From a bacterium (GTDB lineage: Bacteria; Desulfobacterota; Binatia; UBA12015): 8,533 nucleotides of DNA. A program made the translations under genes and the position numbers. Shown piece by piece: positions 1-6,691 of the stretch. The stretch is from the NCBI GenBank assembly GCA_029976905.1, contig JAPOLW010000139.1, positions 1 to 8,533 of the forward strand, written 5' to 3'. The notes beneath the pieces were generated by a model. That model was given only the letters and a program-made list of their open reading frames with translations. It had not been told where the DNA came from and ran no database searches. Numbering within the stretch: the first letter of the stretch is position 1; each line of letters starts with the position of its first letter.

Positions 1-730
1 CGGCCTTTTGCTGCTTTCCCGTGCGGCCGTTGTGTCCGAGCGCGAGCATCCGGTCGTAGAGCACGGGATCGTCGGTGGTCGCAACCCCGCATTCACCTCC
101 CGATACGGCCTTTGCGCCCTGCAGGCTGAAGCAACCGATGTCGCCCCAGGATCCGACCGGACGACCGGCGTAACTCGCGCCGGGCGCATGCGAACAATCC
201 TCGATCAGGGCGATGCGGTGACGGCGCGCGATCTCGAGAAAAGCATCCATCTTGCCGGGATTCCCCCAGACGTGGACGACGCAGATCGCCTTCGTACGAG
301 GCGTAATGAGTCGCTCGACGTGCTCGGGATCGGCGATGAGCGTCTTCTCGTCGACATCGCAAAAGACCGGCGTCGCGCCCGTCTGCAAGATCGGCGTCGT
401 CGACGCGAAGAACGTGTAGGCGGGGACGATGACCTCGTCTCCCGGACGACAGCCAACGGCAAAGTAGGCGCTGTGCAGCGTCGACGTGCCGCTGTTCATG
501 GCGAGTCCGTATTTCGTGCCGATCAGCTTCGCCCAGTTCTGTTCGAACTGCTTTTGTGCCCCGCCGCCATCGGAGATGGTGTTCACGTCACGCAGGCCGC
601 TGTAGAGGATCGACGCGACGTCCTTCACCGTGACCTTGCGCCACTTCTCCTTTGCCTTCTTGGCGACCGCCTTGCTGCCACCGAAGATCGCCAACTTGCC
701 GTTTGCGCCATTCGCGCTCGCTTCACTCAT
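1..730 (-). CDS. DegT/DnrJ/EryC1/StrS aminotransferase, C-terminus beyond window
   Basis: This is a PLP-dependent aminotransferase of the sugar/cyclitol type, which transfers an amino group, usually from glutamate or glutamine, to a keto-sugar or keto-cyclitol. The first 243 residues are present and the frame is open to the left edge; the family is usually 360-400 residues. Seen: the phosphate-binding NSGTSTL (79-85), IVPAYTFFAS (101-110), IEDCSHAPGA (176-185) with the pyridine-binding Asp178, and SLQGAKAVSGGE (202-213) with the Schiff-base Lys207. LGHNGR (231-236) also fits the family. The ATG at 730-728 overlaps the stop of the oxidoreductase gene as ATGA, and GGGAG lies 9 bases upstream, so translation is probably coupled. 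The N-terminus (LAIFGGSKAV) recalls the scyllo-inosose/AHBA-synthase side of the family rather than the lipid A/perosamine side; that is an impression, not an assignment. Substrate unknown. Confidence 0.93.
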   Translation of the reverse strand, partial: MSEASANGANGKLAIFGGSKAVAKKAKEKWRKVTVKDVASILYSGLRDVNTISDGGGAQKQFEQNWAKLIGTKYGLAMNSGTSTLHSAYFAVGCRPGDEVIVPAYTFFASTTPILQTGATPVFCDVDEKTLIADPEHVERLITPRTKAICVVHVWGNPGKMDAFLEIARRHRIALIEDCSHAPGASYAGRPVGSWGDIGCFSLQGAKAVSGGECGVATTDDPVLYDRMLALGHNGRTGKQQKA

Positions 731-1893
731 CCTGCCTGTCTCCCGGGAATTGCCTCGAGGTTGCGGGCCCCGTCGCTGGCGGCCGTTCGGCCGCGGTAGT
801 CCTCGGCGGTCACGCCGCGATAGAAGAGTGCCGAGTCGTCGAGGGGAAAGACCACCGGCTCACCGGTGATCGCGGCGGTGTAGATGCCGGTCGCCAATTC
901 GACCGCATGGCGAGCCGACTCCGGTCCGACCGGAAGCGGCTGCTCCATGTCGAGGGCCTTCAGGATCGCCTCGAAGTACGGACGATGGCTGCCGCCATCT
1001 CCTCTCGGCTTCGTCGGACGGCCCAGCTTCTCCTTGATCTTGTCACCCCCACGCGTCATCACCTTCTGCGCCAGGTGCTGGATGCGTGCGACTCCGCTTC
1101 CGCCACCGCTTTCGTCTCCTTTGGAGGCATAGCGGTGCACCTTCTTGGTCCCGACCACGTCGAAGAGAACGCTCGACCGGCCGACTCCCGTCGACGAGCT
1201 ACAGGAGACGATCGCGCCGTTCTTGAAGCGGACGGTCGCAGCGAAGGTGTCCTCGGATTCGATCGGCAGATGGACCGTGTCCATGCTCGCCGTGACACTT
1301 TCTGGCTCGCCGTAGACGAGATACATCAGGTCGAGCTCGTGCACGAACTGCGTCATCACAGTGCCGCCGCCCGACATCCTCCAACTGCCCCAATTCTTCG
1401 CCGCCTGGAAGAAGGCGCCGCGCGCCGTGCGGTTGAAGGTGCCTCCGACGAGCTTTCCGAGCGACTCGTCATCCTTGAGCCGCATCAGCTTCTCGACGTC
1501 CGCGGCATAACGACGTTGGAAGACGGTCGACAGTCGGCCCGGGTACTGCTCGGCAAAAGCGATGAGCTCGTCGGCTTCAGCAAGCGTTGGCGCGAGCGGC
1601 TTCTCGCAGATCACATATTTGCCGGCCGCCAGCGCATCCTTGACGATCTGCGGGTGTGCACCCGGCGGCGTGCAGATATCGATGACGTCGACATCCTCCC
1701 GGTCGAGCAGCACGCGATAGTCCGTCGTGGAGACGGGAAGAAAGTGCTTCAGCCCGGCCTGCCGGAGGCGCAAGTCGTCCGTGTCGGCAATGCCGATGAT
1801 GCGAAAGCGCTTCGAGAGAAATTTGTACGCCTGCAGATGGGAGGGAAAGATCGCTCCCGCACCGATGACGCCAACACCGAACTTCTTGTTCAT
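727..1893 (-). CDS. Gfo/Idh/MocA-family NAD(P)-dependent oxidoreductase
   Basis: This 388-residue protein is a typical-length member of the glucose-fructose/inositol dehydrogenase family, which oxidises or reduces a hydroxyl or keto group on sugars and cyclitols in the cytoplasm. Seen: an N-terminal Rossmann motif VGVIGAGAIFPSH (7-19), DICTPPGAH (72-80) at the end of the nucleotide-binding fold, the hallmark CEKPL (96-100) whose Lys98 is normally catalytic, and GGGTVMTQFVHELD (175-188), where His185 and Asp188 match the conserved substrate-site H-x-x-D. The start ATG at 1893 has a good ribosome site, GGAGTG, 8 bases upstream. It lies 41 bases after the sulfotransferase stop and its own stop overlaps the aminotransferase start. 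With the aminotransferase it would make a ketone and then aminate it, as in amino-sugar and aminocyclitol pathways; this role is inferred from context. Confidence 0.93.
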   Translation of the reverse strand: MNKKFGVGVIGAGAIFPSHLQAYKFLSKRFRIIGIADTDDLRLRQAGLKHFLPVSTTDYRVLLDREDVDVIDICTPPGAHPQIVKDALAAGKYVICEKPLAPTLAEADELIAFAEQYPGRLSTVFQRRYAADVEKLMRLKDDESLGKLVGGTFNRTARGAFFQAAKNWGSWRMSGGGTVMTQFVHELDLMYLVYGEPESVTASMDTVHLPIESEDTFAATVRFKNGAIVSCSSSTGVGRSSVLFDVVGTKKVHRYASKGDESGGGSGVARIQHLAQKVMTRGGDKIKEKLGRPTKPRGDGGSHRPYFEAILKALDMEQPLPVGPESARHAVELATGIYTAAITGEPVVFPLDDSALFYRGVTAEDYRGRTAASDGARNLEAIPGRQAG

Positions 1894-1901
1894 GGTTTAC
1901 C

Positions 1902-1907
1902 CACTCC
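1902..1907 (-). promoter_or_regulatory. Ribosome binding site of the oxidoreductase gene
   Basis: GGAGTG on the minus strand lies 8 bases before the ATG at 1893. It supports that start and shows that this genome uses Shine-Dalgarno sites. The 41 bases between the two genes hold no visible terminator, which supports co-transcription. Confidence 0.6.
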
Positions 1908-1934
1908 GGTTTGCCGGGCGATGATCCGCCTCAT

Positions 1935-2804
1935 TCAACCGCTCCGACGCGCTCCGACGCGACCAAGCTTTCTTCCTACCTTCTCCGCCGTGGACCGCCC
2001 CGAGCGCACGAGCGACTCGATGCGGCCCGGGTGGTGCACCGGTTCGGCAGCCAGATCCCGCCACACGCCAGCCGGGGAGAGCCATTCCGGAAACCACCGA
2101 TCCATGTCGTCGCCGCACAGGCGCTCGAACGAAGCACGCTGCACCGGCGTCCATCGCGTCCAATAGCTCACGGGTTGACGCGCGGAGTTCAACTGTTCGA
2201 CGACCACCCGACCCTCCCCGGAGAGTCCCAGGAAATCCTGCAGGCGCGGAATCGACGAACTAAGCCGATCCAGGCGCACGCGGGTGTGCATCCCGTCCTC
2301 GAGACCGCCGAGGCGCTCCTCGATCATCCGATTGTATTTGCTCCAGCACCAGCAGCATTTCTCGAAACGCGTGAGGCTCTCCCACTGCGCGGAGGTGAAG
2401 TCCCCGGTCCGATCACCATGGAGCCGGGCCCGTCGCCACATGAGTCCTTGACGCGGGTAGATATCGTCGTACCAACCGCGGTAGTACATCGATGCGACCG
2501 AGTCCCGACCGTCCCGGATGAGCCAGATGTATCGCGCCTCCGGAAAGATGTCGCGCAGGATCGGAAAGAGCAGCGTGTGCTGTAGATTGACCTCGCCGTA
2601 GACCTTCCCGTCGACCGTCGGCTGTCGGGTCTCCCGGAGGATGTGCTCGAGTTCCTCGCGCGAGTAGGCGCCCAGATGAAAGGCGGTCGCCTCCGCTGCG
2701 AGTTCGGGCTTGGGGTGGTGCAGACACACCGTGCCGGGGATCTGATTCAAGGCGGTGGCGATGGTCCGGCTGCCGGCCCGCCCGGTACTCAAGACAAAGT
2801 ACAT
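1935..2804 (-). CDS. Sulfotransferase-family protein (PAPS-dependent fold)
   Basis: This 289-residue protein looks like a soluble bacterial sulfotransferase, which moves a sulfuryl group from PAPS to a hydroxyl or amine. Seen: an N-terminal 5'-phosphosulfate loop, LSTGRAGSRTIA (5-16), directly after the first strand; and RYIWLIRDGRDSVASMY (91-107), the 3'-phosphate site, where Arg97 and Ser105 keep the eight-residue spacing of the R...S pair in known sulfotransferases. Glu71 in YGEVNLQH (69-76) is a possible catalytic base, which I infer only from position. There is no signal peptide or membrane segment. The ATG at 2804 is the first start codon after the proposed promoter and begins two residues before the first strand, as is usual; its ribosome site is poor (GAGG only 2 bases away). 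It is the first gene of the operon with the oxidoreductase and aminotransferase. Acceptor unknown; a sulfated amino sugar or glycan is plausible. The family also contains proteins of unproven activity. Confidence 0.85.
   Translation of the reverse strand: MYFVLSTGRAGSRTIATALNQIPGTVCLHHPKPELAAEATAFHLGAYSREELEHILRETRQPTVDGKVYGEVNLQHTLLFPILRDIFPEARYIWLIRDGRDSVASMYYRGWYDDIYPRQGLMWRRARLHGDRTGDFTSAQWESLTRFEKCCWCWSKYNRMIEERLGGLEDGMHTRVRLDRLSSSIPRLQDFLGLSGEGRVVVEQLNSARQPVSYWTRWTPVQRASFERLCGDDMDRWFPEWLSPAGVWRDLAAEPVHHPGRIESLVRSGRSTAEKVGRKLGRVGARRSG
1941..1960. repeat. 10-bp perfect tandem duplication in the sulfotransferase 3' end
   Basis: GCTCCGACGC occurs twice in a row (1941-1950 and 1951-1960), inside the last codons of the sulfotransferase gene. 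Ten bases is not a multiple of three, so the repeat changes the reading frame of the tail: the present protein ends ARRSG, whereas one copy would give AVE and a stop at 1931-1933. Both forms end within a few bases of each other. Confidence 0.85.
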
Positions 2805-2881
2805 CGCCTCAGAATGTCCGAAATGGAAACGCGCAGGCGCAAAGCCGCGCAGTGAAAAGGAAAATGGGTCGCGTCCTTGCT

Positions 2882-2910
2882 GTTATCGGTACCCACGGCC
2901 CAAATCTCAA
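2882..2910 (-). promoter_or_regulatory. Sigma70-like promoter for the sulfotransferase operon
   Basis: On the minus strand TTGAGA (2910-2905, five of six consensus bases) and GATAAC (2887-2882, four of six) are separated by exactly 17 bases. The predicted transcript start is near 2875, giving a leader of about 70 bases before the ATG at 2804. The 204-base gap (2805-3008) between the lipoprotein stop and this operon is otherwise empty. It holds a CCCCC-N7-GGGGG hairpin (2949-2965) with no T-run, so I do not call a terminator there. Confidence 0.55.
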
Positions 2911-3008
2911 GCAACTCGACGACGACCCTCATTACGCCGGGTTCCGCGCCCCCAGAGCAAGGGGGAAAGGCCCATCCGGCTTCGAATTCCGGCCAAAATT
3001 CCGACCGT

Positions 3009-4055
3009 CTACCAGTCCACGACGAAATCGTCCCAGTCGACGTGGGCGCCCCGGCGCCCCGCCCCCCCGAACCAGGCGACACCCAGACCGACGTATCCTT
3101 CGGGCAACGGCCGCCCAAGCGGTGCGACCAGGCGTTCGACATCGAACTCCCGCTCGTGGGTCCCGCCGGCAGCCGCATCGTCGGGCACGATGGGTTCGAA
3201 GGCCTCCCCGTTCCAGCGGAGCACCGAATAGCGATAATGCCGCGGCCCCCGTTCGAGGGAAATCCGGTACCAACCCGCCGGAAACGCCTTGCCGGCGCCT
3301 CCCACGCTATAGGGGAGGAACGATTCGTCGACGAGGTCGTTGGGTCGATCCCCGGCGGCGGAGACGGCTCGCGGCACCTCGACGGCAAACCCCACGCTCC
3401 CGGCACGAATCGGTGAATCCGTGTCGGCGGGCTCGCCGAACGCGCCACCGATCACGCCGTACCAGCGATAGCGTTGCGGGCCCGTTCCCTGGTTGGTCGC
3501 CGTGTGGGGCACCTCGGGGCAGTCGCGTGGGCAGGACGCCTCGGCGAGCGTCAGGTTGTGCAGGATCAGATAGTGTTCCCCGGCACCCGAGACCGGCACC
3601 GGCTCGTGGACGTGCAGATCGACCCGAAGGCGTCCGGACGCCCGCGACTGCGTCCGGCGGCTGCTGAAGATCTCGAGAACACCGCCGTTGACCAGGCCAA
3701 TGGGATCCCCGCCGGGCTCGAGGGTATCGAATCGATGCACCGCGACCGCGGCGCCCTCGCACGATCGATCCCCGGCACACACCGGCGCCCCGTGCTCGCG
3801 CGCTGGCGCTCCCGACCAGTGCAAGGAGCCTCCCGGGGCGCATCCGCCGCCAGCGACCCGCCGCACGAAGGTCGCATGCCCGCCGCGACAGGTCGCCGCA
3901 CCCGGAGCGCTCCAATCGCGCTCGAAGCTCTCGGAAAACTCCAGTGCGGGCGTTCCCGGGGAGCAGGCGCCCACCAGAGCCGTGGCGAGCAGAAGGGCAC
4001 GGCGGCGAAGACGGCAATGCATGGGTCGGCTTCTTCGATTACCCAACCCAGTCAT
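3009..4055 (-). CDS. Predicted lipoprotein of unknown function, likely beta-sandwich
   Basis: This 348-residue protein has an arginine-rich N-region (residues 7-19), a hydrophobic stretch and a lipobox LVGAC ending at Cys31, so it should be exported and lipid-anchored. The mature part has six further cysteines (56, 72, 93, 99, 175, 179), enough for three disulfides, which suits an extracytoplasmic place. The start FSESFERDW (40-48) and the end VGLGVAWFGG...HVDWDDFVVDW resemble the first and last strands of concanavalin/LamG-like beta-sandwich domains; this is inference from pattern only and I do not recognise the family. The start at 4055 is chosen because GAGGTG lies 7 bases upstream; ATG at 4022 would give a shorter N-region with the same lipobox. 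It is divergent from the HtrA gene, and its ribosome site lies inside that gene's coding sequence. It may be a partner or substrate of the protease, but nothing proves this. Confidence 0.75.
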   Translation of the reverse strand: MTGLGNRRSRPMHCRLRRRALLLATALVGACSPGTPALEFSESFERDWSAPGAATCRGGHATFVRRVAGGGCAPGGSLHWSGAPAREHGAPVCAGDRSCEGAAVAVHRFDTLEPGGDPIGLVNGGVLEIFSSRRTQSRASGRLRVDLHVHEPVPVSGAGEHYLILHNLTLAEASCPRDCPEVPHTATNQGTGPQRYRWYGVIGGAFGEPADTDSPIRAGSVGFAVEVPRAVSAAGDRPNDLVDESFLPYSVGGAGKAFPAGWYRISLERGPRHYRYSVLRWNGEAFEPIVPDDAAAGGTHEREFDVERLVAPLGRPLPEGYVGLGVAWFGGAGRRGAHVDWDDFVVDW

Positions 4056-5511
4056 GAATGCACACCTCGGAACGTCCGCCCCGACCCTGCTCGTCTTCTT
4101 CGCCATGGTCCTCTGGCTTGGCCTCCTTCCCGGATCGGACTCCAGCGCCGCCACCCGGTTGGCCGACCTCAGCAACGCCACCGAAGAACTCGTCGCGCGC
4201 GTGCAGCCCGGCGTCGTTCAGGTCCTGTCCACCGGCTACGGACCCGACCGACCCGGCCCCCTCTCCTCCACGACCGGAAGCCTCCTCACCACGCAGCACT
4301 CGGCCGGCTCGGGCGTCTGCGTCGACCCCGACGGCTACATCCTCACCAATGCCCACGTGGTCAAAGGCGCCGGGCGCGTGCACGTGGTGCTTCCCCCCGA
4401 AGAACCGGGCGGGAACGGCAAGAACGGCTCGATCGTGCGTCCGCGCGGCCAAAAGATCGAGGCCCGCGTCATCGGCATCGATCAGGAGACCGATCTGGCC
4501 CTGCTCGCCATCGACGAGAAGAATCTCCCGACGGTCCCCTTCGGCGACTCCGACGATCTGCGCACCGGAGAACTCGTTCTGGCGATCGGCAGTCCCATGG
4601 GCCTCGGTGGATCGGTCTCCCTCGGCGTCGTGAGCGCCCTCGGGCGCCAGCGGGGCCCGGAGGACCCGATGGTCTACATCCAGACCGACGCTCCCATCAA
4701 TCCCGGGCACAGTGGCGGACCACTCGTCGACACCCAGGGACGCCTGGTCGGGATCAACACCTTCATCCTCTCCCATTCCGGAGGCAGCGAGGGCATCGGA
4801 TTCGCGGTCCCGAGCAACATCGCCCGGGCGGTCTACGAACAGCTCCGCAAGAACGGCCGCGTGCGCCGGGGGAACATCGGCATCTTCCCCCAGACGATCA
4901 CACCGCTGCTCGCCCGCTCCCTGGGCCTCGGCCGCGACCACGGCGTCGTACTGGGCGACGTCCAGCCAGGGGGCCCGGCCGATGCCGCCGGTCTGCGCAT
5001 TGGCGACATCATCCTCTCGATGGGAGGCAAGGCGATGGAGAACGGACGCCAACTGGGGGTGAACATCTACCAACACGCGCCGGGTGACATCATCGAGATG
5101 GAGATCGAGCGCGAGGGCAAGCGCTCGACCGAGTACTTGTCGGTGCGCGAACGCGAAGGCGAGCCCGAACGCATCGCGGAGATGGTCCGTCCCGAGAAGA
5201 ACCTCGTTCCGGGCCTCGGCATTCTCGGCATCGAGGTCGATGGCGAGGTCAAGAAGCATCTCCCTCCCCTACGCATCCCTCGCGGCGTCGCCGTGGCCGC
5301 ACGAGCAGCCGATGGACCCTTGTTCGAAATGCCACTGCTCCCTGGCGACGTCATCGTTGCGGTGAACGGAGAGGACATCATCACCCTCGATCAGCTGCAG
5401 GAGACCGTCGCCGGCCTGCCGGGTGGCGATCCTGCCGTCCTCCAGGTCCAGCGTGGCGGGAAGCTGCTCTTCGTCGCCTTCGAGGCGAGCCGCCGCCCGG
5501 GCGCGCCATGA
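4054..5511 (+). CDS. htrA: HtrA/Deg-family serine protease with PDZ domains
   Basis: This 485-residue protein is a periplasmic quality-control protease of the Do/Deg type, which degrades or chaperones misfolded envelope proteins. Seen: a hydrophobic segment (11-25) with a possible cleavage site near DSSA-A (29-33); a trypsin-like domain with the triad His101 (TNAHVV), Asp147 (ETDLALLAI) and Ser220 (GHSGGPLV); a clear PDZ domain at about 270-365 (GVVLGDVQPGGPADAAGL from 297, GDII at 317-320); and a shorter second PDZ-like region with PGDVIVAVNGEDI at 430-442. The residue before the catalytic serine is His instead of the usual Asn. The start is uncertain: ATG 4054 gives a signal peptide without Lys or Arg, while in-frame ATG 4021 (496 residues) adds two arginines; neither has a good ribosome site. 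It is divergent from the lipoprotein gene. Membrane-anchored or fully secreted forms are both possible. Confidence 0.93.
   Translation: MNAHLGTSAPTLLVFFAMVLWLGLLPGSDSSAATRLADLSNATEELVARVQPGVVQVLSTGYGPDRPGPLSSTTGSLLTTQHSAGSGVCVDPDGYILTNAHVVKGAGRVHVVLPPEEPGGNGKNGSIVRPRGQKIEARVIGIDQETDLALLAIDEKNLPTVPFGDSDDLRTGELVLAIGSPMGLGGSVSLGVVSALGRQRGPEDPMVYIQTDAPINPGHSGGPLVDTQGRLVGINTFILSHSGGSEGIGFAVPSNIARAVYEQLRKNGRVRRGNIGIFPQTITPLLARSLGLGRDHGVVLGDVQPGGPADAAGLRIGDIILSMGGKAMENGRQLGVNIYQHAPGDIIEMEIEREGKRSTEYLSVREREGEPERIAEMVRPEKNLVPGLGILGIEVDGEVKKHLPPLRIPRGVAVAARAADGPLFEMPLLPGDVIVAVNGEDIITLDQLQETVAGLPGGDPAVLQVQRGGKLLFVAFEASRRPGAP
4063..4068 (-). promoter_or_regulatory. Ribosome binding site that sets the lipoprotein start at 4055
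   Basis: GAGGTG on the minus strand is 7 bases from the ATG at 4055-4053 and matches six bases of the anti-Shine-Dalgarno complement. The alternative ATG at 4022 has no comparable site. The site lies within codons 4-5 of the divergent HtrA gene. Confidence 0.55.
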
Positions 5512-5545
5512 GAAGTCTGGCTACAGCCGGAACTCCTCTTCAATC

Positions 5546-5711
5546 GGCGAGGAGTCCAGCCGGCTGGTGGCCTCCGTCCTGGCTGGACACGAGGGGCACC
5601 GCAGCTGGATCGACGACCTCGCCGTCGCGCCCGATCGACGACGATGCGGTCTCGGTCGGCGCAGGACGGATGCGGCCGGGCGGATGACCCCGGGGCGACG
5701 CCCTCACGTCG
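5546..5711 (+). pseudogene. Decayed GNAT acetyltransferase fragment
   Basis: In the frame beginning at 5546 the translation includes RLVASVLAGHEGHRSWIDD and then LAVAPDRRRCGLGRR. This matches the beta4-loop-alpha3 core (motif A) of GNAT N-acetyltransferases, including the R-R-x-x-G-L-G-R loop (5636-5662) that binds the acetyl-CoA pyrophosphate. About 52 residues are recognisable out of a usual 140-170. The next helix is damaged: the expected Leu after GRR is Arg and the sequence decays to MTPGRRPHV. The N-terminal and C-terminal parts are missing and no start codon in this frame has a ribosome site. An ATG overlapping the HtrA stop (5508-5510) opens another frame that starts MRSLATAG, like a GNAT N-terminus, and reaches a stop in the 5680s; it may be the old coupled start, now frame-shifted. 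The 3' end runs into argC on the opposite strand. Alternative: chance similarity, which I think unlikely given the length of the match. Confidence 0.6.
5554..5588 (+). repeat. Inverted repeat downstream of the protease gene
   Basis: GTCCAGCC (5554-5561) and GGCTGGAC (5581-5588) are perfect 8-base complements around a 19-base loop. The left arm is also part of a 12-base palindrome, CCAGCCGGCTGG (5556-5567), giving two competing hairpins. It starts 42 bases after the HtrA stop. There is no T-run, so it is not a standard intrinsic terminator, though it may slow transcription or protect the 3' end. It lies within the GNAT remnant and may be only a by-product of that coding sequence. Confidence 0.35.
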
Positions 5712-6663
5712 CAAGCCCGGTCGACTCGTCGAGGCCAAGAAGAAGATTGAGATTCTGCACCGCGGCGCCCGCGGCGCCCTTGCCGAGGTTGTCGAGGATC
5801 CCGACCACGAGGACGTGCCCGTCGGGATGCGGCACGACGTGCAGGTCGACACGGTTGGTCGCGTTGCAGGCTTGCGGGTCGAAGGTGAATTCGTCCGCGT
5901 CGAGCGGGACACGAAGGGCCGGAACGTGAACGAAGGGCTCGTCGGCGTAGCGGTCCGCGAGAACCTCGTGCACACGCTGCGCCGTGACTCCGGCAGCGAG
6001 CGCTTGTACGTGCAGCGGCATTTCCACCCGCATGCCGCAGCGAAAGGGACCGACCGCGGGGATGAAGTGGGGCGCGCCGGCGAGTCCCGTGTAGGCCACC
6101 ATCTCCGGCGCGTGCTTGTGACGACGATCCATCGCGTAGGGCGCCTCGTGGGCGATGCGCATCAACCCGGTCTCCGGCTCCTCCCAGCGCTCGATCAGGG
6201 TGCGGCCGCCGCCGGAATATCCCGAAACACCGTGCAGAGTGACCGCCGCGGTCGGCGGCAACATCGCCTCCTCGAGCAAGGGCCGCAGAGCCAGGATGAC
6301 CGGGGTTGGCCAGCAGCCCGGGTTCGAGACCCGACGCGCCGCCGCGAGCTCCGCGCGGTGCCCTGCCGCCATCTCGGGGAGGCCATACTCCCATCCCGGC
6401 GCCACCCGGTGCGCCGTGCTGGCATCGACGACCCGGGTCGCCTCGTTTTCGATCAATCCGACCGCCTCGCGGGCCGCATCGTCGGGCAGACAGAGGACCA
6501 CCAGATCGGCCCGGTTCAGAAGGTCGCGGCGGACGGCCACTTCCTTCCGCCGCTCCCGGTCGGGTTCGAGTAATTCGAGATCGGAACGCCCCGCGAGCAT
6601 CTCGCGGATGCGCAACCCCGTCGTCCCCACATGCCCGTCGATGAAGATCGTTGGCCGGCCCAT
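5704..6663 (-). CDS. argC: N-acetyl-gamma-glutamyl-phosphate reductase, type 2
   Basis: This enzyme reduces N-acetyl-glutamyl-phosphate with NADPH to the semialdehyde, the third step of arginine (ornithine) synthesis. At 319 residues it is the short form (ArgC2), not the longer form of E. coli. Seen: FIDGHVGTTGLRIREML (7-23), the nucleotide-binding start; STAHRVAPGWEYGLPE (82-97); the catalytic Cys117 in SNPGCWPTP (113-121); HGVSGYSGGG, the family's glycine-rich substrate loop; and a C-terminal LDNLGKGAAGAAVQNLNLLLG typical of the family. The protein looks intact. The ATG at 6663 must be the start because the conserved fold begins at once, yet only a weak AGGG touches it. It converges on HtrA and lies 77 bases after the DUF763 gene on the same strand. 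No other arg genes are in the window. Confidence 0.95.
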   Translation of the reverse strand: MGRPTIFIDGHVGTTGLRIREMLAGRSDLELLEPDRERRKEVAVRRDLLNRADLVVLCLPDDAAREAVGLIENEATRVVDASTAHRVAPGWEYGLPEMAAGHRAELAAARRVSNPGCWPTPVILALRPLLEEAMLPPTAAVTLHGVSGYSGGGRTLIERWEEPETGLMRIAHEAPYAMDRRHKHAPEMVAYTGLAGAPHFIPAVGPFRCGMRVEMPLHVQALAAGVTAQRVHEVLADRYADEPFVHVPALRVPLDADEFTFDPQACNATNRVDLHVVPHPDGHVLVVGILDNLGKGAAGAAVQNLNLLLGLDESTGLAT

Positions 6664-6691
6664 GCCCTATTGTCGCAAGCGGAGGCGCGCT

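Noticed and set aside
652..2166. Long plus-strand open frame of 504 codons opposite the oxidoreductase and sulfotransferase genes
   Set aside because: It is antisense to two proteins with clear family motifs; its product is rich in Arg, Leu and Ala without any recognisable domain. Long shadow frames are normal in such GC-rich DNA.
2949..2965. CCCCC-N7-GGGGG hairpin as a terminator of the lipoprotein gene
   Set aside because: Only five base pairs and no T-run on the minus strand; not enough to call.
3688..4053. Upstream extension of the protease frame to an ATG at 3688
   Set aside because: It would run for about 120 codons antisense to the lipoprotein gene and put an Arg/Pro-rich stretch before the signal peptide. 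Only the ATGs at 4021 and 4054 are reasonable.
4056..4181. Upstream extension of the lipoprotein frame to an ATG at 4181
   Set aside because: It would place more than 40 extra residues before the signal peptide and lie within the protease coding region; the GAGGTG site supports 4055.
4039..5259. Long minus-strand open frame of 406 codons opposite the protease gene
   Set aside because: The protease frame carries the full catalytic triad and PDZ motifs; the antisense product is a low-complexity mix of Asp, Gly, Val and Ala and shows no motif.
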